This document shows positions 1 through 7,749 of a stretch of DNA of 64,000 bases, one piece after another (the first letter of the stretch is position 1; each line of letters begins with the position of its first letter). The notes under the pieces are model-generated. The model ran no database searches and was not told where the DNA came from. It worked only from the letters and a program-made list of their open reading frames with translations. Origin of the DNA: JACDEA01 sp963742585 (GTDB lineage: Bacteria; Actinomycetota; Acidimicrobiia; Acidimicrobiales; JACDEA01); NCBI GenBank assembly GCA_963742585.1, contig CAVUMI010000003.1, forward strand, positions 120,256 to 184,255, in the 5' to 3' direction. Position numbers and translations under genes: made by a program.

Positions 1-1054
1 TGTCGACCTGGGCGAAGTCGAACGTCATCTCGTACATCGGCATCACGGACTCGTCCCGCGCCTGCTGATACCGCGCCATCACATCGTCGTACATGCTCCG
101 GCCGCTGAACGATTCGTCGAGGGCATCGGCGAGCCGCTCGGCGTCGAGGAACGCGTCGGTGATTCCCTGGGCGGTGATCGGATGCAGGTGATAGCCGGCG
201 TCGCCCACGAGCGCCCAGCCGGGTCCGTACGGCTTGCGGAAGTAGCCGGCGAGACCCGACGCGGTATGGAAGCGATCTTCACGCTTTCCCGCGCGCACGC
301 GTTCGCCCAGCGGCGCCTGGTCGACAATCTTGAGGAACGCGCCCTCGATGTCTTTCTTGGCGGCCTTGAACCCAGTCTCCGGCATTCCGGCGATGACCAG
401 CGTCAGGTCGTCGTGAGTGGGAAAGGCGGCCATGCCGCAGTTCTCTCGGATGTGCACCTCGAAGCCTGAGCTACCCACGCCGCTGTAGTACGAGTAGAAC
501 GACGGGCAGACGGCGGGCTTCTCGTTGTACTGCTCGGGCTTGACCGCCTTGGCCACAACGGAGTTGCGGCCGTCGGCGCCGATGACGACTTTGGCTCGCT
601 CGGTCACCGCGCTGCCGCCGGCGTCCTTGCCCCGGATCCCGACGACGACGCCGTCCTCGACGAGGACTTCGTCGACCGAAAATCCCTCCCGCACCTCGGC
701 ACCGGCCTCGGCTGCAGCGTGGACGAGCATCGTGTCGAGCACCAGCCGGCGCGGGCAGTACGCCTCGTCGACCCCATCGCTGGGGCGGGGCGAGCCGGCG
801 ATCGTGAAGGGTCCGAAGTCGAAGGCGTACGTCTTGACCTGCGGACAGCCAGACGTGGCCAGCGCGTCGCGCAGCCCCCAGCGTTTCAGCGCGGCCATGC
901 CGGGGGCATGGACGAAGTGGGTCGAAACGGTGTCGCTGGGGAACGTGGCTCGGTCCACCAGCAGGACGCGGTAGCCCTTCTTGGCGAGGAGCATGGCGGT
1001 AGGCGACCCGCCGCAGCGGGCGCCGACGACGATGGCGTCATAGTTGGTGGACAT
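1..1054 (-). CDS. FAD-dependent oxidoreductase (3' end outside window)
   Basis: Flavin-dependent monooxygenase/reductase of the NAD(P)/FAD Rossmann class; substrate unknown. Starting at the ATG at 1054 the protein opens with the dinucleotide-binding stretch DAIVVGARCGGSPTAMLL followed by the acidic end of the second strand (LLVDRA). About 280 residues in it has a second FAD motif, GWALVGDAGYHLHPITAQG, typical of PHBH-like and geranylgeranyl-reductase-like enzymes. The frame is open from 1054 to base 1, so roughly 350 residues are present and the C-terminus lies beyond the edge. It is the last visible gene of a minus-strand run with a VOC protein and a TetR regulator just upstream, which suggests joint control; that is inference. 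Confidence 0.85.
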   Translation of the reverse strand, partial: MSTNYDAIVVGARCGGSPTAMLLAKKGYRVLLVDRATFPSDTVSTHFVHAPGMAALKRWGLRDALATSGCPQVKTYAFDFGPFTIAGSPRPSDGVDEAYCPRRLVLDTMLVHAAAEAGAEVREGFSVDEVLVEDGVVVGIRGKDAGGSAVTERAKVVIGADGRNSVVAKAVKPEQYNEKPAVCPSFYSYYSGVGSSGFEVHIRENCGMAAFPTHDDLTLVIAGMPETGFKAAKKDIEGAFLKIVDQAPLGERVRAGKREDRFHTASGLAGYFRKPYGPGWALVGDAGYHLHPITAQGITDAFLDAERLADALDESFSGRSMYDDVMARYQQARDESVMPMYEMTFDFAQVD

Positions 1055-1131
1055 GCTGTTCAGTCCTTCCGGAGCAGCGGCCGTTACGGCCTGCTCAAGC
1101 GAACCACCCTACGCCTGGCGGGGCAGGCCCG

Positions 1132-1557
1132 TTACGCCTCCAGGGCGAAGTGCTGCACCTCGACCATCATCGGCAGCAGGAAGCCGGTGTAGAAGCTGGT
1201 GAGCTTGACCGGGCCGAAATCTTCGACCGTCTTGTCGATCACTGTCACCCGCGGGTCGTTAGCGGCGCGGGCCTTGGCCCGGTCGAGCACGGCGTCGAGG
1301 TCCTCGACCTTGTCGACCGCCATACCGAAGTGGTCACGCTTCCCGACGCGCGCCGGCTCGTCACCGCCGACGAGGAACACGAATTGATCGAACCGGTGCG
1401 CTTGCAGGACCAGCACTCGGCCGGGCTCGGTCATCTGCGTGACCTCGGTCCACCCGAACACGTCGCCGTAGAAGTCGATGACTTCGCCGCGGCCGTCACC
1501 GTCGAGCAACTCGGGCGACACCGTCAGCGCGATGTGGTTGAACCGGGGCTTACCCAT
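1132..1557 (-). CDS. VOC family (glyoxalase/dioxygenase-fold) protein
   Basis: Vicinal-oxygen-chelate fold protein of about 141 residues. The start MGKPRFNHIALTVSPELL matches the first beta strand of VOC domains, with the metal-ligand histidine in FNHIALTV. A second module follows (DHFGMAVDKVEDLDAVLDRA) with another His at its strand start. An ATG at 1608 would add 17 residues unlike the family and would run into the upstream gene, so 1557 is preferred. It sits 10 bp after the TetR gene and 77 bp before the FAD oxidoreductase. Substrate cannot be told from sequence. Confidence 0.8.
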   Translation of the reverse strand: MGKPRFNHIALTVSPELLDGDGRGEVIDFYGDVFGWTEVTQMTEPGRVLVLQAHRFDQFVFLVGGDEPARVGKRDHFGMAVDKVEDLDAVLDRAKARAANDPRVTVIDKTVEDFGPVKLTSFYTGFLLPMMVEVQHFALEA

Positions 1558-1567
1558 GGGCCGAAGG

Positions 1568-2230
1568 CTACGTGCGGCGGCGTCCTCGGCGGGGAGTGTC
1601 GACCGCATCGAGCACCCGACGGTCGACCGCGGTAAATACCGCCCCGGTCATGTCGGTGACGAGGTCGATGAGCGCGTCGCGATCCCAGCTTCCGTTGGCC
1701 AGCGCCCCCCGGGCGGCGGCTTCGCCGAGCGCGAAGAACAGCCATGCCAGGACGTCGGGCAACTGCTCGGTCGGGTAGTCGATCTGAGCGAACTCTTGCC
1801 GCATGCGATCGGAAAGCGCGCTGACCACGGAGGTACGCGCCATGCGCCGGCGCCCGACCCCGGCAGCTTCGTCCCGTGAGCGGCTCAAGAGCGCGAACGC
1901 GTCGGGGTTGGCGACGGCGAAGTCGAAGACCGCGGCGTAGCGCTGGCGGATCCGGGCGCGGGGCGTGGCCGCCGGCGCCTCGTAGGTCGCGACCAACGCC
2001 GCAGTGAAGCGGCCCAGCTCCTCGGCTAGGACTACGTCGTAGAGCTTCTGCTTGGACGGGTACAGCTCATAGAGCGCGGGACGGCTGATCGCGGCGCGTT
2101 CAGCCACCGCCGCCATCGACGCGCCGGCCAGCCCGTCGCGGCCGAACACCTCGACCGCTGCCGTCCGTATCGCGGCGGCGGTGACGTCTGCTGGCTGCTG
2201 TCGGGGCCGGCCCCGCGCCGCCGGGGTCAC
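1568..2230 (-). CDS. TetR/AcrR family transcriptional regulator
   Basis: Dimeric one-component repressor. Residues about 10-60 form the TetR helix-turn-helix: IRTAAVEVFGRDGLAGAS, then AAISRPALYELYPSKQKLYD with the conserved Y-x-x-x-x-x-K of the recognition region. The remaining 160 residues are the helical ligand-binding domain. The GTG at 2230 shares GTGA with the stop of the upstream esterase gene, which argues for translational coupling; an in-frame GTG at 2251 would lengthen it by 7 residues. It lies between an exported esterase and a VOC/FAD pair and probably controls one or both; ligand unknown. Confidence 0.85.
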   Translation of the reverse strand: MTPAARGRPRQQPADVTAAAIRTAAVEVFGRDGLAGASMAAVAERAAISRPALYELYPSKQKLYDVVLAEELGRFTAALVATYEAPAATPRARIRQRYAAVFDFAVANPDAFALLSRSRDEAAGVGRRRMARTSVVSALSDRMRQEFAQIDYPTEQLPDVLAWLFFALGEAAARGALANGSWDRDALIDLVTDMTGAVFTAVDRRVLDAVDTPRRGRRRT

Positions 2231-3137
2231 GGACTGGCCAGGAAATCCCACACCTGCTGGGTGAGGGTGGGGATGCAGCCCGTGTCATTGGCTTGGCACG
2301 GCGCCGGCGGCCACAGGTGTGACTGACCGGCGATCGGTCGCCATGCCACCGTTGTACCGCTGGCGCAGCCGGTGTACGTGACGGGGTTAGTCGTGTACTG
2401 ACCGGGCGGGGCCGGCGCGCCGGGCACGCGTCGCGGGCGGCCGAGGCCCACTTGATCATCGCCGCGTAGCCGTTCTCGGGCGCGACAACACCATCGCTGG
2501 TGCCGTGGAACGACGCCCAACGCACGTCGCGGGCTGCCGCGCACGTCGAGTTGGCGTTCTGGGTGACGTCGCCACCGGCGAACGCGGCGGCCGACTTCAC
2601 GTTGATGCCGCGGTCGACGAGGCTCACGCCCGCGGCGTCGTCACACGCGATGCGGTTGGACATGTAGGCGCCTTCAGAGTGGCCTTCAACGTAAACCTTG
2701 GCCGCATCCGCACAGCCAGCGTCGACGAGCGCCTTGGCCACTGCGTAGATGAACTTGCTGTCGTTTCCGCCGGCGGCCGACCAGTTCCACAGCGTCGACG
2801 TGCCGTTAGGGAACGCGACGATCGCCTGCTGCTGCGCGCCCACCGCGGCGAAGTGCGTCTGGTTGGCGTGCTGGGTGCCGTTGGTGAACAGCGCGTGCAG
2901 CGCCAGGAGCGTCGGCCGCGGAGTAGTGATGCCGGTCGGGACGTAGAGAAGGTACGAGCGACTGCGGCCGCCGATGGTGAGGTTGTACGTGGCGAAGGTG
3001 GCCGGATCGGTCGACGGCGACGCCGGGAAGGTGGTGTAACAAGACGCCGCCCGCGCCGCGGGCGCACCGACAGAGCCGCCGATCAGCAGCCACCCGGGGA
3101 GGACGAAGGCCAGTGCAATCAGTCGGAGTCGTCGCAT
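2227..3137 (-). pseudogene. Exported PHB-depolymerase/feruloyl-esterase-like hydrolase, one frame break
   Basis: Secreted alpha/beta hydrolase related to LpqC/PHB depolymerases. Residues 1-30 are a signal peptide (MRRLRLIALAFVLPGWLLIG, cleavage near APAARA). The mature part has the strand pattern RSRSYLLYVPTGI and the nucleophile elbow VEGHSEGAYMSN (G-x-S-x-G). Near 2430 the protein leaves one frame and resumes in another, ending GQSHLWPPAPCQ...TQQVWDFLASP, which supplies the catalytic His region (GQSHLW). A single indel explains this, so the gene is either recently broken or miscalled. Its stop overlaps the GTG of the TetR gene. Confidence 0.75.
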
Positions 3138-3169
3138 GCGGGTGATTTTCCGACATCAGTGTCAGAAAA

Positions 3170-4057
3170 TCAAGAAAAACCTCTGACCCGCACGCCCTGC
3201 CGCGACAGCCGCAGCGGAAGCGCCTGGCCGACGGGAATCGTGGGTCGGGTCTCGCCGCAGATGATCGTGACCGATCCGCCGCGGCCACCGGCGCCGTTGA
3301 CCTTCCAGCCCAGCGCGCCCGATGCCGACGCGGCATCGATCACCAGCTGGGCGTCCTCGCTCACCAGCGCAGGGTGAAGGGCGCGCTGCGCGTCGGTGTT
3401 GGCGACCAGGGCGGCGCCGTAAGCCCGGAGGTCACCGGCGACCAGCGCCCCCGCCGCGTCGCGCGCGCACCTGCGCAACGCATCGAGTGGGGCGGGGTCG
3501 GCCGTGAGGTTGGCGATCACCTCGTCGTGCACGGCCGAGGACGAATGCGCTCCGAGGAACACGGTGACCAGGCGCTGGTCGAGCTCGCGCCACGCGGCGG
3601 CCGGGACCTTCAGCGCGCGGCGAGTTACTCGCGGGAACTCGATGTCCAAGAGCGACGCACCGCCCTGCGCGGCGGCGACCTGGTCCTGCACGCCACTCTG
3701 GAGTCCGAGACGTTCGGTCTCGACGCGGTGCGCCCTTGCCGCGAGCTCGCGCCGTGGCACACCGAGCGCGGCGAGGAGGGCGACGGCGACGGCGGCCGAG
3801 GTTCCTAGTGATGACCCAGCCGGCGCGTCGGCGCGGATCTCGATGTGGACGTCGGCCGCGCCCGCTTCGGCGGCGGTGGCCTCGACCAACGGCGTCGGTG
3901 GGTCGGCGAAGGTCACGCCCCGGCCCGGTGTGACGACCACCCGCACACCCGGCCGCACCGCCAAGTTGCACACCGCGCCGTGTCCGGCAAACCAGGTATC
4001 AGTCCACCCGCCGGCGTCGCAGATGCGGACGGGGGCGGTAACGAGAAGACGGGTCAG
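3170..4057 (-). CDS. GHMP family sugar kinase (HddA-like)
   Basis: Small-molecule kinase of the GHMP fold, closest in look to D-glycero-D-manno-heptose 7-phosphate kinase/fucokinase-type enzymes. The N-terminal substrate motif RICDAGGWTDTWFAGHG lies upstream of any ATG or GTG. The phosphate-binding glycine loop is DAPAGSSLGTSAAVAVALL, and the C-terminal motif 3 is GWKVNGAGGRGGSVTII. The first normal start is a GTG at 3973, which would cut off the N-terminal motif. The frame is open upstream with only CTG codons, and the CTG at 4057 overlaps the RDD stop as CTGA, so I place the start there. The sugar is unknown. Confidence 0.75.
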   Translation of the reverse strand: MTRLLVTAPVRICDAGGWTDTWFAGHGAVCNLAVRPGVRVVVTPGRGVTFADPPTPLVEATAAEAGAADVHIEIRADAPAGSSLGTSAAVAVALLAALGVPRRELAARAHRVETERLGLQSGVQDQVAAAQGGASLLDIEFPRVTRRALKVPAAAWRELDQRLVTVFLGAHSSSAVHDEVIANLTADPAPLDALRRCARDAAGALVAGDLRAYGAALVANTDAQRALHPALVSEDAQLVIDAASASGALGWKVNGAGGRGGSVTIICGETRPTIPVGQALPLRLSRQGVRVRGFS

Positions 4058-4479
4058 CCGGGCCAGCGTTCGACAGGAGCCGACGCTTCCGGGACGACCA
4101 CGCAGGCGGCGAGCTTGTCGTGCCAGGTCTGCCGCTCCGGATCCCAGAGCATCCAGAAATATCCGAGCGCGAGCGGCAGCGCGGAGAGGAACCGGGCCAC
4201 GTACCGGACCCCGGCGCGGCCGTAGCCGATCGATCCGCCGTTCTCAATGTCGACGACGCGGATCTGCATGACCTTCTTGCCGAGGGTCTGCCCCGACGGG
4301 CTGCCTTCGAGGTAGATGTAATAGCCCAGGCCGATCAGGATGCTGAGCAGGGACCCGAAGAACCCTCGCAGAAAGACTGACAAGACGCCCAGCAACACGC
4401 CGTCGATGAGTGCGCCGACGAGCCGTTGCCCGAAGGACGCCCGATCTGAGGTGGGTGTGGTGAACATCGGTTCTCCCAT
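4054..4479 (-). CDS. RDD family membrane protein
   Basis: Integral membrane protein of 141 residues. The family signature is present: an early Arg (FGQRLVGALIDGVLL) and the Asp in the first helix (GALIDGVLLGVL), followed by a second helix (LLSILIGLGYYIYLEG), the loop SPSGQTLGKKVMQIRVVD, a third helix (FLSALPLALGYFWMLW) and the closing DPERQTWHDKLAACVVV, which is the diagnostic RDD C-terminal pattern. Function in this family is mostly unknown. It overlaps the GHMP kinase by 4 bp and starts 10 bp after the CMD-like gene stop. Confidence 0.9.
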   Translation of the reverse strand: MGEPMFTTPTSDRASFGQRLVGALIDGVLLGVLSVFLRGFFGSLLSILIGLGYYIYLEGSPSGQTLGKKVMQIRVVDIENGGSIGYGRAGVRYVARFLSALPLALGYFWMLWDPERQTWHDKLAACVVVPEASAPVERWPG

Positions 4480-4489
4480 GGCGCGGAGG

Positions 4490-5113
4490 CTACCGGGCGC
4501 GTGAGAAGTACCGAATAGGCGGCGGCAACTTGTAGCCGCCGCCCATCACCACGCGGCGGGCGATGGCGAGGCTGCGACCTTCCAACGGCCCGGCGCCGGC
4601 CGCGTCGACAACGCGGTTGATCACATGGAACAGCACGCTGATGTGCACGGCCTCATCCAGTGCCGCGTCGGTGACGCGCGCGGCGCGCACCGCCGCGACA
4701 TCATCCACGCCCACATCATCAGGCGCGTCCGCCAGCTTGCCCAGGAACACGAGTGCGGCCGCCACCTCAGGCCGCACCGGTGCAGTTGCCGGCGCGTCGA
4801 GCGCAGCGGCCACCGCCTCATCGCCTTCGATCGACGCGGCGAACGACTGATGCGCCGTCGTGCAGAACTGACATTGGTTGCGCGACGAGGTGAACGCGGC
4901 GAACAACTCGCGCTCGCCGACCGTCCACGCCGACGGTCCCCGCATGACGTCCTGCACGAGTGCGTGATACGGCGTGCCGAAGTAGAGGTGGCGGTAGCTG
5001 GCGATCCTGATCACCGCGGGCACCTCGGTGCGAGCGATGCGGCGCATGAGCCCGAGCGTCAGCCGCGTCGGCAGATCATGGCCGGAGTCGAAGATGCGCA
5101 AGCGCAAGCCCAC
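4490..5113 (-). CDS. Carboxymuconolactone decarboxylase/AhpD-like protein
   Basis: 207-residue helical protein of the AhpD/CMD superfamily. The redox pair is visible in RNQCQFCTTAHQSF (C-x-x-C followed by His three residues later), the arrangement used by AhpD-type peroxidases. C-terminal helices (ALDEAVHISVLFHVINRVVDAAG) match the family. Start is the GTG at 5113, one base after the stop of the upstream small gene, so translation is probably coupled. Likely an alkylhydroperoxidase-type or related thiol enzyme; physiological partner unknown. Confidence 0.8.
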   Translation of the reverse strand: MGLRLRIFDSGHDLPTRLTLGLMRRIARTEVPAVIRIASYRHLYFGTPYHALVQDVMRGPSAWTVGERELFAAFTSSRNQCQFCTTAHQSFAASIEGDEAVAAALDAPATAPVRPEVAAALVFLGKLADAPDDVGVDDVAAVRAARVTDAALDEAVHISVLFHVINRVVDAAGAGPLEGRSLAIARRVVMGGGYKLPPPIRYFSRAR

Positions 5114-5114
5114 G

Positions 5115-5423
5115 TCAGTCCCCTCCCATGGCGCGCCGCGTGATCCGCAGACGCCGCTCGCCCGCAGCCATTGCGGCCACGACGGTTGCTTCGAAGATCT
5201 CGTCCTCGCTTAAGCCGGCGCGTTTGAGGTCGTCGATCTGGCCGTCGGTCACGCGATACGCGTGGCGCACGACCGTGTCGACGAAGCCGGCCAGGCGTTC
5301 GGGAACGTCACCCGCTCCGTCGAACACCGCCCGGCGGACGGCCGGATCGAGCTGACCGGGCCCATCGACCACCTGGCTGACGAGCTGGTCCCAATTCCGC
5401 TGCCGCGCCTCGGCGTTGCTCAC
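5115..5423 (-). CDS. Small CMD-like helical protein
   Basis: About 102 residues, mostly helix, from the GTG at 5423 (VSNAEARQRNWDQL); an in-frame start at 5456 adds 11 residues and would overlap the divergent DUF2804 gene. The C-terminal motif LSEDEIFEATVVAAMAAGERRLR resembles the helix after the C-x-x-C of AhpD/CMD proteins, but no cysteine pair is present. It ends one base before the CMD-like gene, so the two may form a complex or a split pair; that is inference from position. Confidence 0.65.
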   Translation of the reverse strand: MSNAEARQRNWDQLVSQVVDGPGQLDPAVRRAVFDGAGDVPERLAGFVDTVVRHAYRVTDGQIDDLKRAGLSEDEIFEATVVAAMAAGERRLRITRRAMGGD

Positions 5424-5447
5424 TCGCCTCGATGCTATGACGTGAGC

Positions 5448-6461
5448 GTGACCCACGAACCCGAGCTGACCGAACCGGTCGACCTGTGCACGGCCGACGG
5501 CGACCGGCTGAATCCCGCGGCCCGCGGGTGGTCACGCCGGCCGTTGCACCGGGCCAACCTCGACGGCCGCTTCGGGACGAACAAGCGCTGGGACTACTGG
5601 GCCATCCTGGCCGGCGACCTCGTTGTCTCCGCGGTGTATTCGAACGTCGACTACGTCGGCTTGGCCGACGTGTGGTGGTGTGATCTCGTCACCGGCGAAC
5701 GCGGCGGGTGGGGGACGATCGTGCCCGCCGCCGAGGGCTTCAACCTTCCTGAGCTTCCGGGGACGGCGCCGCTCATCGTCAAGCACGGCGGCCTGGATCT
5801 GACGATCACCGACGACGAGGTCGGCACCCACCTCGAAGCGACCTGGACCGAGCGCGACGGCCGCAAGGGCAGCCTTGCGGTCACCGTTGCGCTGCCCGCC
5901 GGACACGAGTCGCTCAACGTGGTGATCCCGTGGAGCGACGAGCTGTTCAACTTCACCTCGAAGCACCAGGCCCGTCCGGCGACCGGCGAACTGGTGGTGG
6001 GCGAGCGGCGGTGGGAGATCGGCGACGCGTGGGGCGTGCTCGATGTCGGCCGCGGCCGGTGGCCGGCCGAGATCACGTGGAACTGGGGCGGCGGTGCGGG
6101 TGTTGCCCACGGCCATGTCGTCGGTCTGCAGGTCGGCGCCAAGTGGACCGAGGGCACCGGCCTCACCGAGAACGGGCTGATCGTCGACGGCCGGCTCAGC
6201 AAGCTCGGGCACGAGCTCACGTGGGATTACGACTGGGACAACCCGATGCAGCCGTGGCACGTGGTCGACCCCGGCGGGCAGCTCGATATGGTGCTGACGC
6301 CGCGCTTCGACAAGCACACCAAAGCGGCGGGCCGCAAGCGGGGGAGCGAGACCCATCAGGTGTTCGGCACGTGGTCGGGGCAACTTATGACCGACGACGG
6401 GCTCGCCCTCGACTTCGAGAATCTCCAGGGTTTCGCCGAGGAGGCCCGCCAGAACTGGTGA
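5448..6461 (+). CDS. DUF2804 domain-containing protein
   Basis: 337-residue soluble protein of the DUF2804 family, function unknown. Family landmarks are clear: ELTEPVDLCTADG near the N-terminus, GWSRRPLHRANL, NKRWDYWAILAGD, the Trp/Gly-rich run AEITWNWGGGAGVAHG, and the C-terminal HQVFGTWSG. The GTG at 5448 is chosen because the conserved part begins five residues later; the GTG at 5442 is equally possible. It is divergent from the CMD-like pair with under 30 bp between starts, so the promoters overlap coding sequence. It ends 2 bp from the convergent serine hydrolase. Confidence 0.85.
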   Translation: MTHEPELTEPVDLCTADGDRLNPAARGWSRRPLHRANLDGRFGTNKRWDYWAILAGDLVVSAVYSNVDYVGLADVWWCDLVTGERGGWGTIVPAAEGFNLPELPGTAPLIVKHGGLDLTITDDEVGTHLEATWTERDGRKGSLAVTVALPAGHESLNVVIPWSDELFNFTSKHQARPATGELVVGERRWEIGDAWGVLDVGRGRWPAEITWNWGGGAGVAHGHVVGLQVGAKWTEGTGLTENGLIVDGRLSKLGHELTWDYDWDNPMQPWHVVDPGGQLDMVLTPRFDKHTKAAGRKRGSETHQVFGTWSGQLMTDDGLALDFENLQGFAEEARQNW

Positions 6462-6462
6462 C

Positions 6463-7656
6463 CTAGGCGATCGCCGCGTAGCTGGTGGTCCAGAAGTCGG
6501 CGATGGTCGTCGTGCCCTGCGGTGACTCGAAGGCTTGGTTGGTGAGGATGATGCCGACGAGGTTCTCGATGGGGTCGTTGGCCCACGACGAGCCGAGCCC
6601 GCCGTCCCACCCGTAGGAGCCGACCGTCCGCGCCGGCGCGGTGCGGCTCACCTGCACGCCGACGCCGAAGCCCCATCCCAGCGCGCCGGTCGGATCAGGG
6701 CCCGAGGCGGCGCGCTGCTCGTCGGTGAGGTGGTCGACCGTCATCGCTTCGATCGAGGCGCGCGACAGGATGCGTTCGCCGCCGCCAGTGCCGCGGTTGC
6801 GGAGCATGTCGGCAAACGAGAAGAAGTCGTCGACTGTTGACACCAACCCACCGCCGGCTGAGGGGAACGAGGGTGGCGTGGCCCACTGTCCGTCGGCCGG
6901 GTCGTACAGCTCCCGGCCGGTGGGGGTGGGCATGTAGGCGGCACCGAACCGGTCTAGTGACGCGGCGGGGACCGAAAAGCCGGTGTCGTTCATACCGAGC
7001 GGTTCGAAAATTCGCTGGCGGAGGAATGTGTCGAGCGGCTGGCCGGCGGCTCGGGCGATCAACACACCGAGCACGTCGCTGCCGAGGTGGTAGAGCCACC
7101 GTTCGCCCGGTTGGTATTCGAGCGGCACGGTCCCGAGCAGCCGGATCCACTCGTCGGGCGAGGGCGGTCCCTGCGGCGTGGGCGGGCCGCTGCCCAGACC
7201 GAGCGCGCCGAGGGCGTTGAGCACGGGCTGCTGGCCCCAGCGGGTGAAGTCCATGCCGATGCCGAGGCGGAACGTGAGCAGGTCGCGCAGCGTGATCGGG
7301 CGGACGGCGGGCACGGTTTCGTCGATCGGGCCGTCGGGGTTGACCAGCACCTGGCGGTCGGCCAGTTCGGGCAGGAAGTCGTCGACCGGGTCATCGAGAC
7401 GGACGACGCATTCCTCGACCAGGATCAGCGCGGCGACCGCGCTGACCGGCTTGGTCATCGAGGCGATGCGGAAGATCGTGTCGCGGGCGACCGCGCTACC
7501 GCCGCCGTCTTCGGTCGTGCCGGCCACGCCGACCTCGACCTGACGGCCGCGGGACAACAGCCAGGCCAGGCCAGGCACGCGGCCGCCCTCAACGTGGCGC
7601 TCAAGCGTCTCGTGCACCCGAGTCAGGCCCGCCTTGTCGAAACCATTCTCGCTCAC
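6463..7656 (-). CDS. Serine hydrolase, beta-lactamase class C/EstB-like
   Basis: 397-residue penicillin-binding-protein-fold hydrolase. The nucleophile motif is IASMTKPVSAV (S-x-x-K). The second motif is near WLYHLGSDVLGVL (Tyr plus Ser in place of the usual Y-x-N, as in EstB-like esterases). The third motif region is YGWDGGLGSSW, in the position of K-T/H-x-G. There is no signal peptide, so it is probably a cytoplasmic esterase or transesterase rather than a beta-lactamase. The GTG at 7656 has a strong purine-rich site (AGAAGGAGA) just upstream, which fixes the start. The 93-bp gap to the divergent STAND gene holds both promoters. Confidence 0.85.
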   Translation of the reverse strand: MSENGFDKAGLTRVHETLERHVEGGRVPGLAWLLSRGRQVEVGVAGTTEDGGGSAVARDTIFRIASMTKPVSAVAALILVEECVVRLDDPVDDFLPELADRQVLVNPDGPIDETVPAVRPITLRDLLTFRLGIGMDFTRWGQQPVLNALGALGLGSGPPTPQGPPSPDEWIRLLGTVPLEYQPGERWLYHLGSDVLGVLIARAAGQPLDTFLRQRIFEPLGMNDTGFSVPAASLDRFGAAYMPTPTGRELYDPADGQWATPPSFPSAGGGLVSTVDDFFSFADMLRNRGTGGGERILSRASIEAMTVDHLTDEQRAASGPDPTGALGWGFGVGVQVSRTAPARTVGSYGWDGGLGSSWANDPIENLVGIILTNQAFESPQGTTTIADFWTTSYAAIA

Positions 7657-7749
7657 GGCGTCTCCTTCTCTCTGTATCTCTCTCTACCGAACTGTTCCGA
7701 CTCCGGCCGGGTTCTGAACTAATCGCTGGTCACCGGTAGCGTGCGGAGA

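Noticed and set aside
2505..3377. Plus-strand frame over the esterase and GHMP genes
   Set aside because: Spans two genes on the other strand and has no recognisable domain.
6463..7656. Calling the serine hydrolase a beta-lactamase
   Set aside because: No signal peptide and no K-T-G box; it fits EstB-like esterases better.
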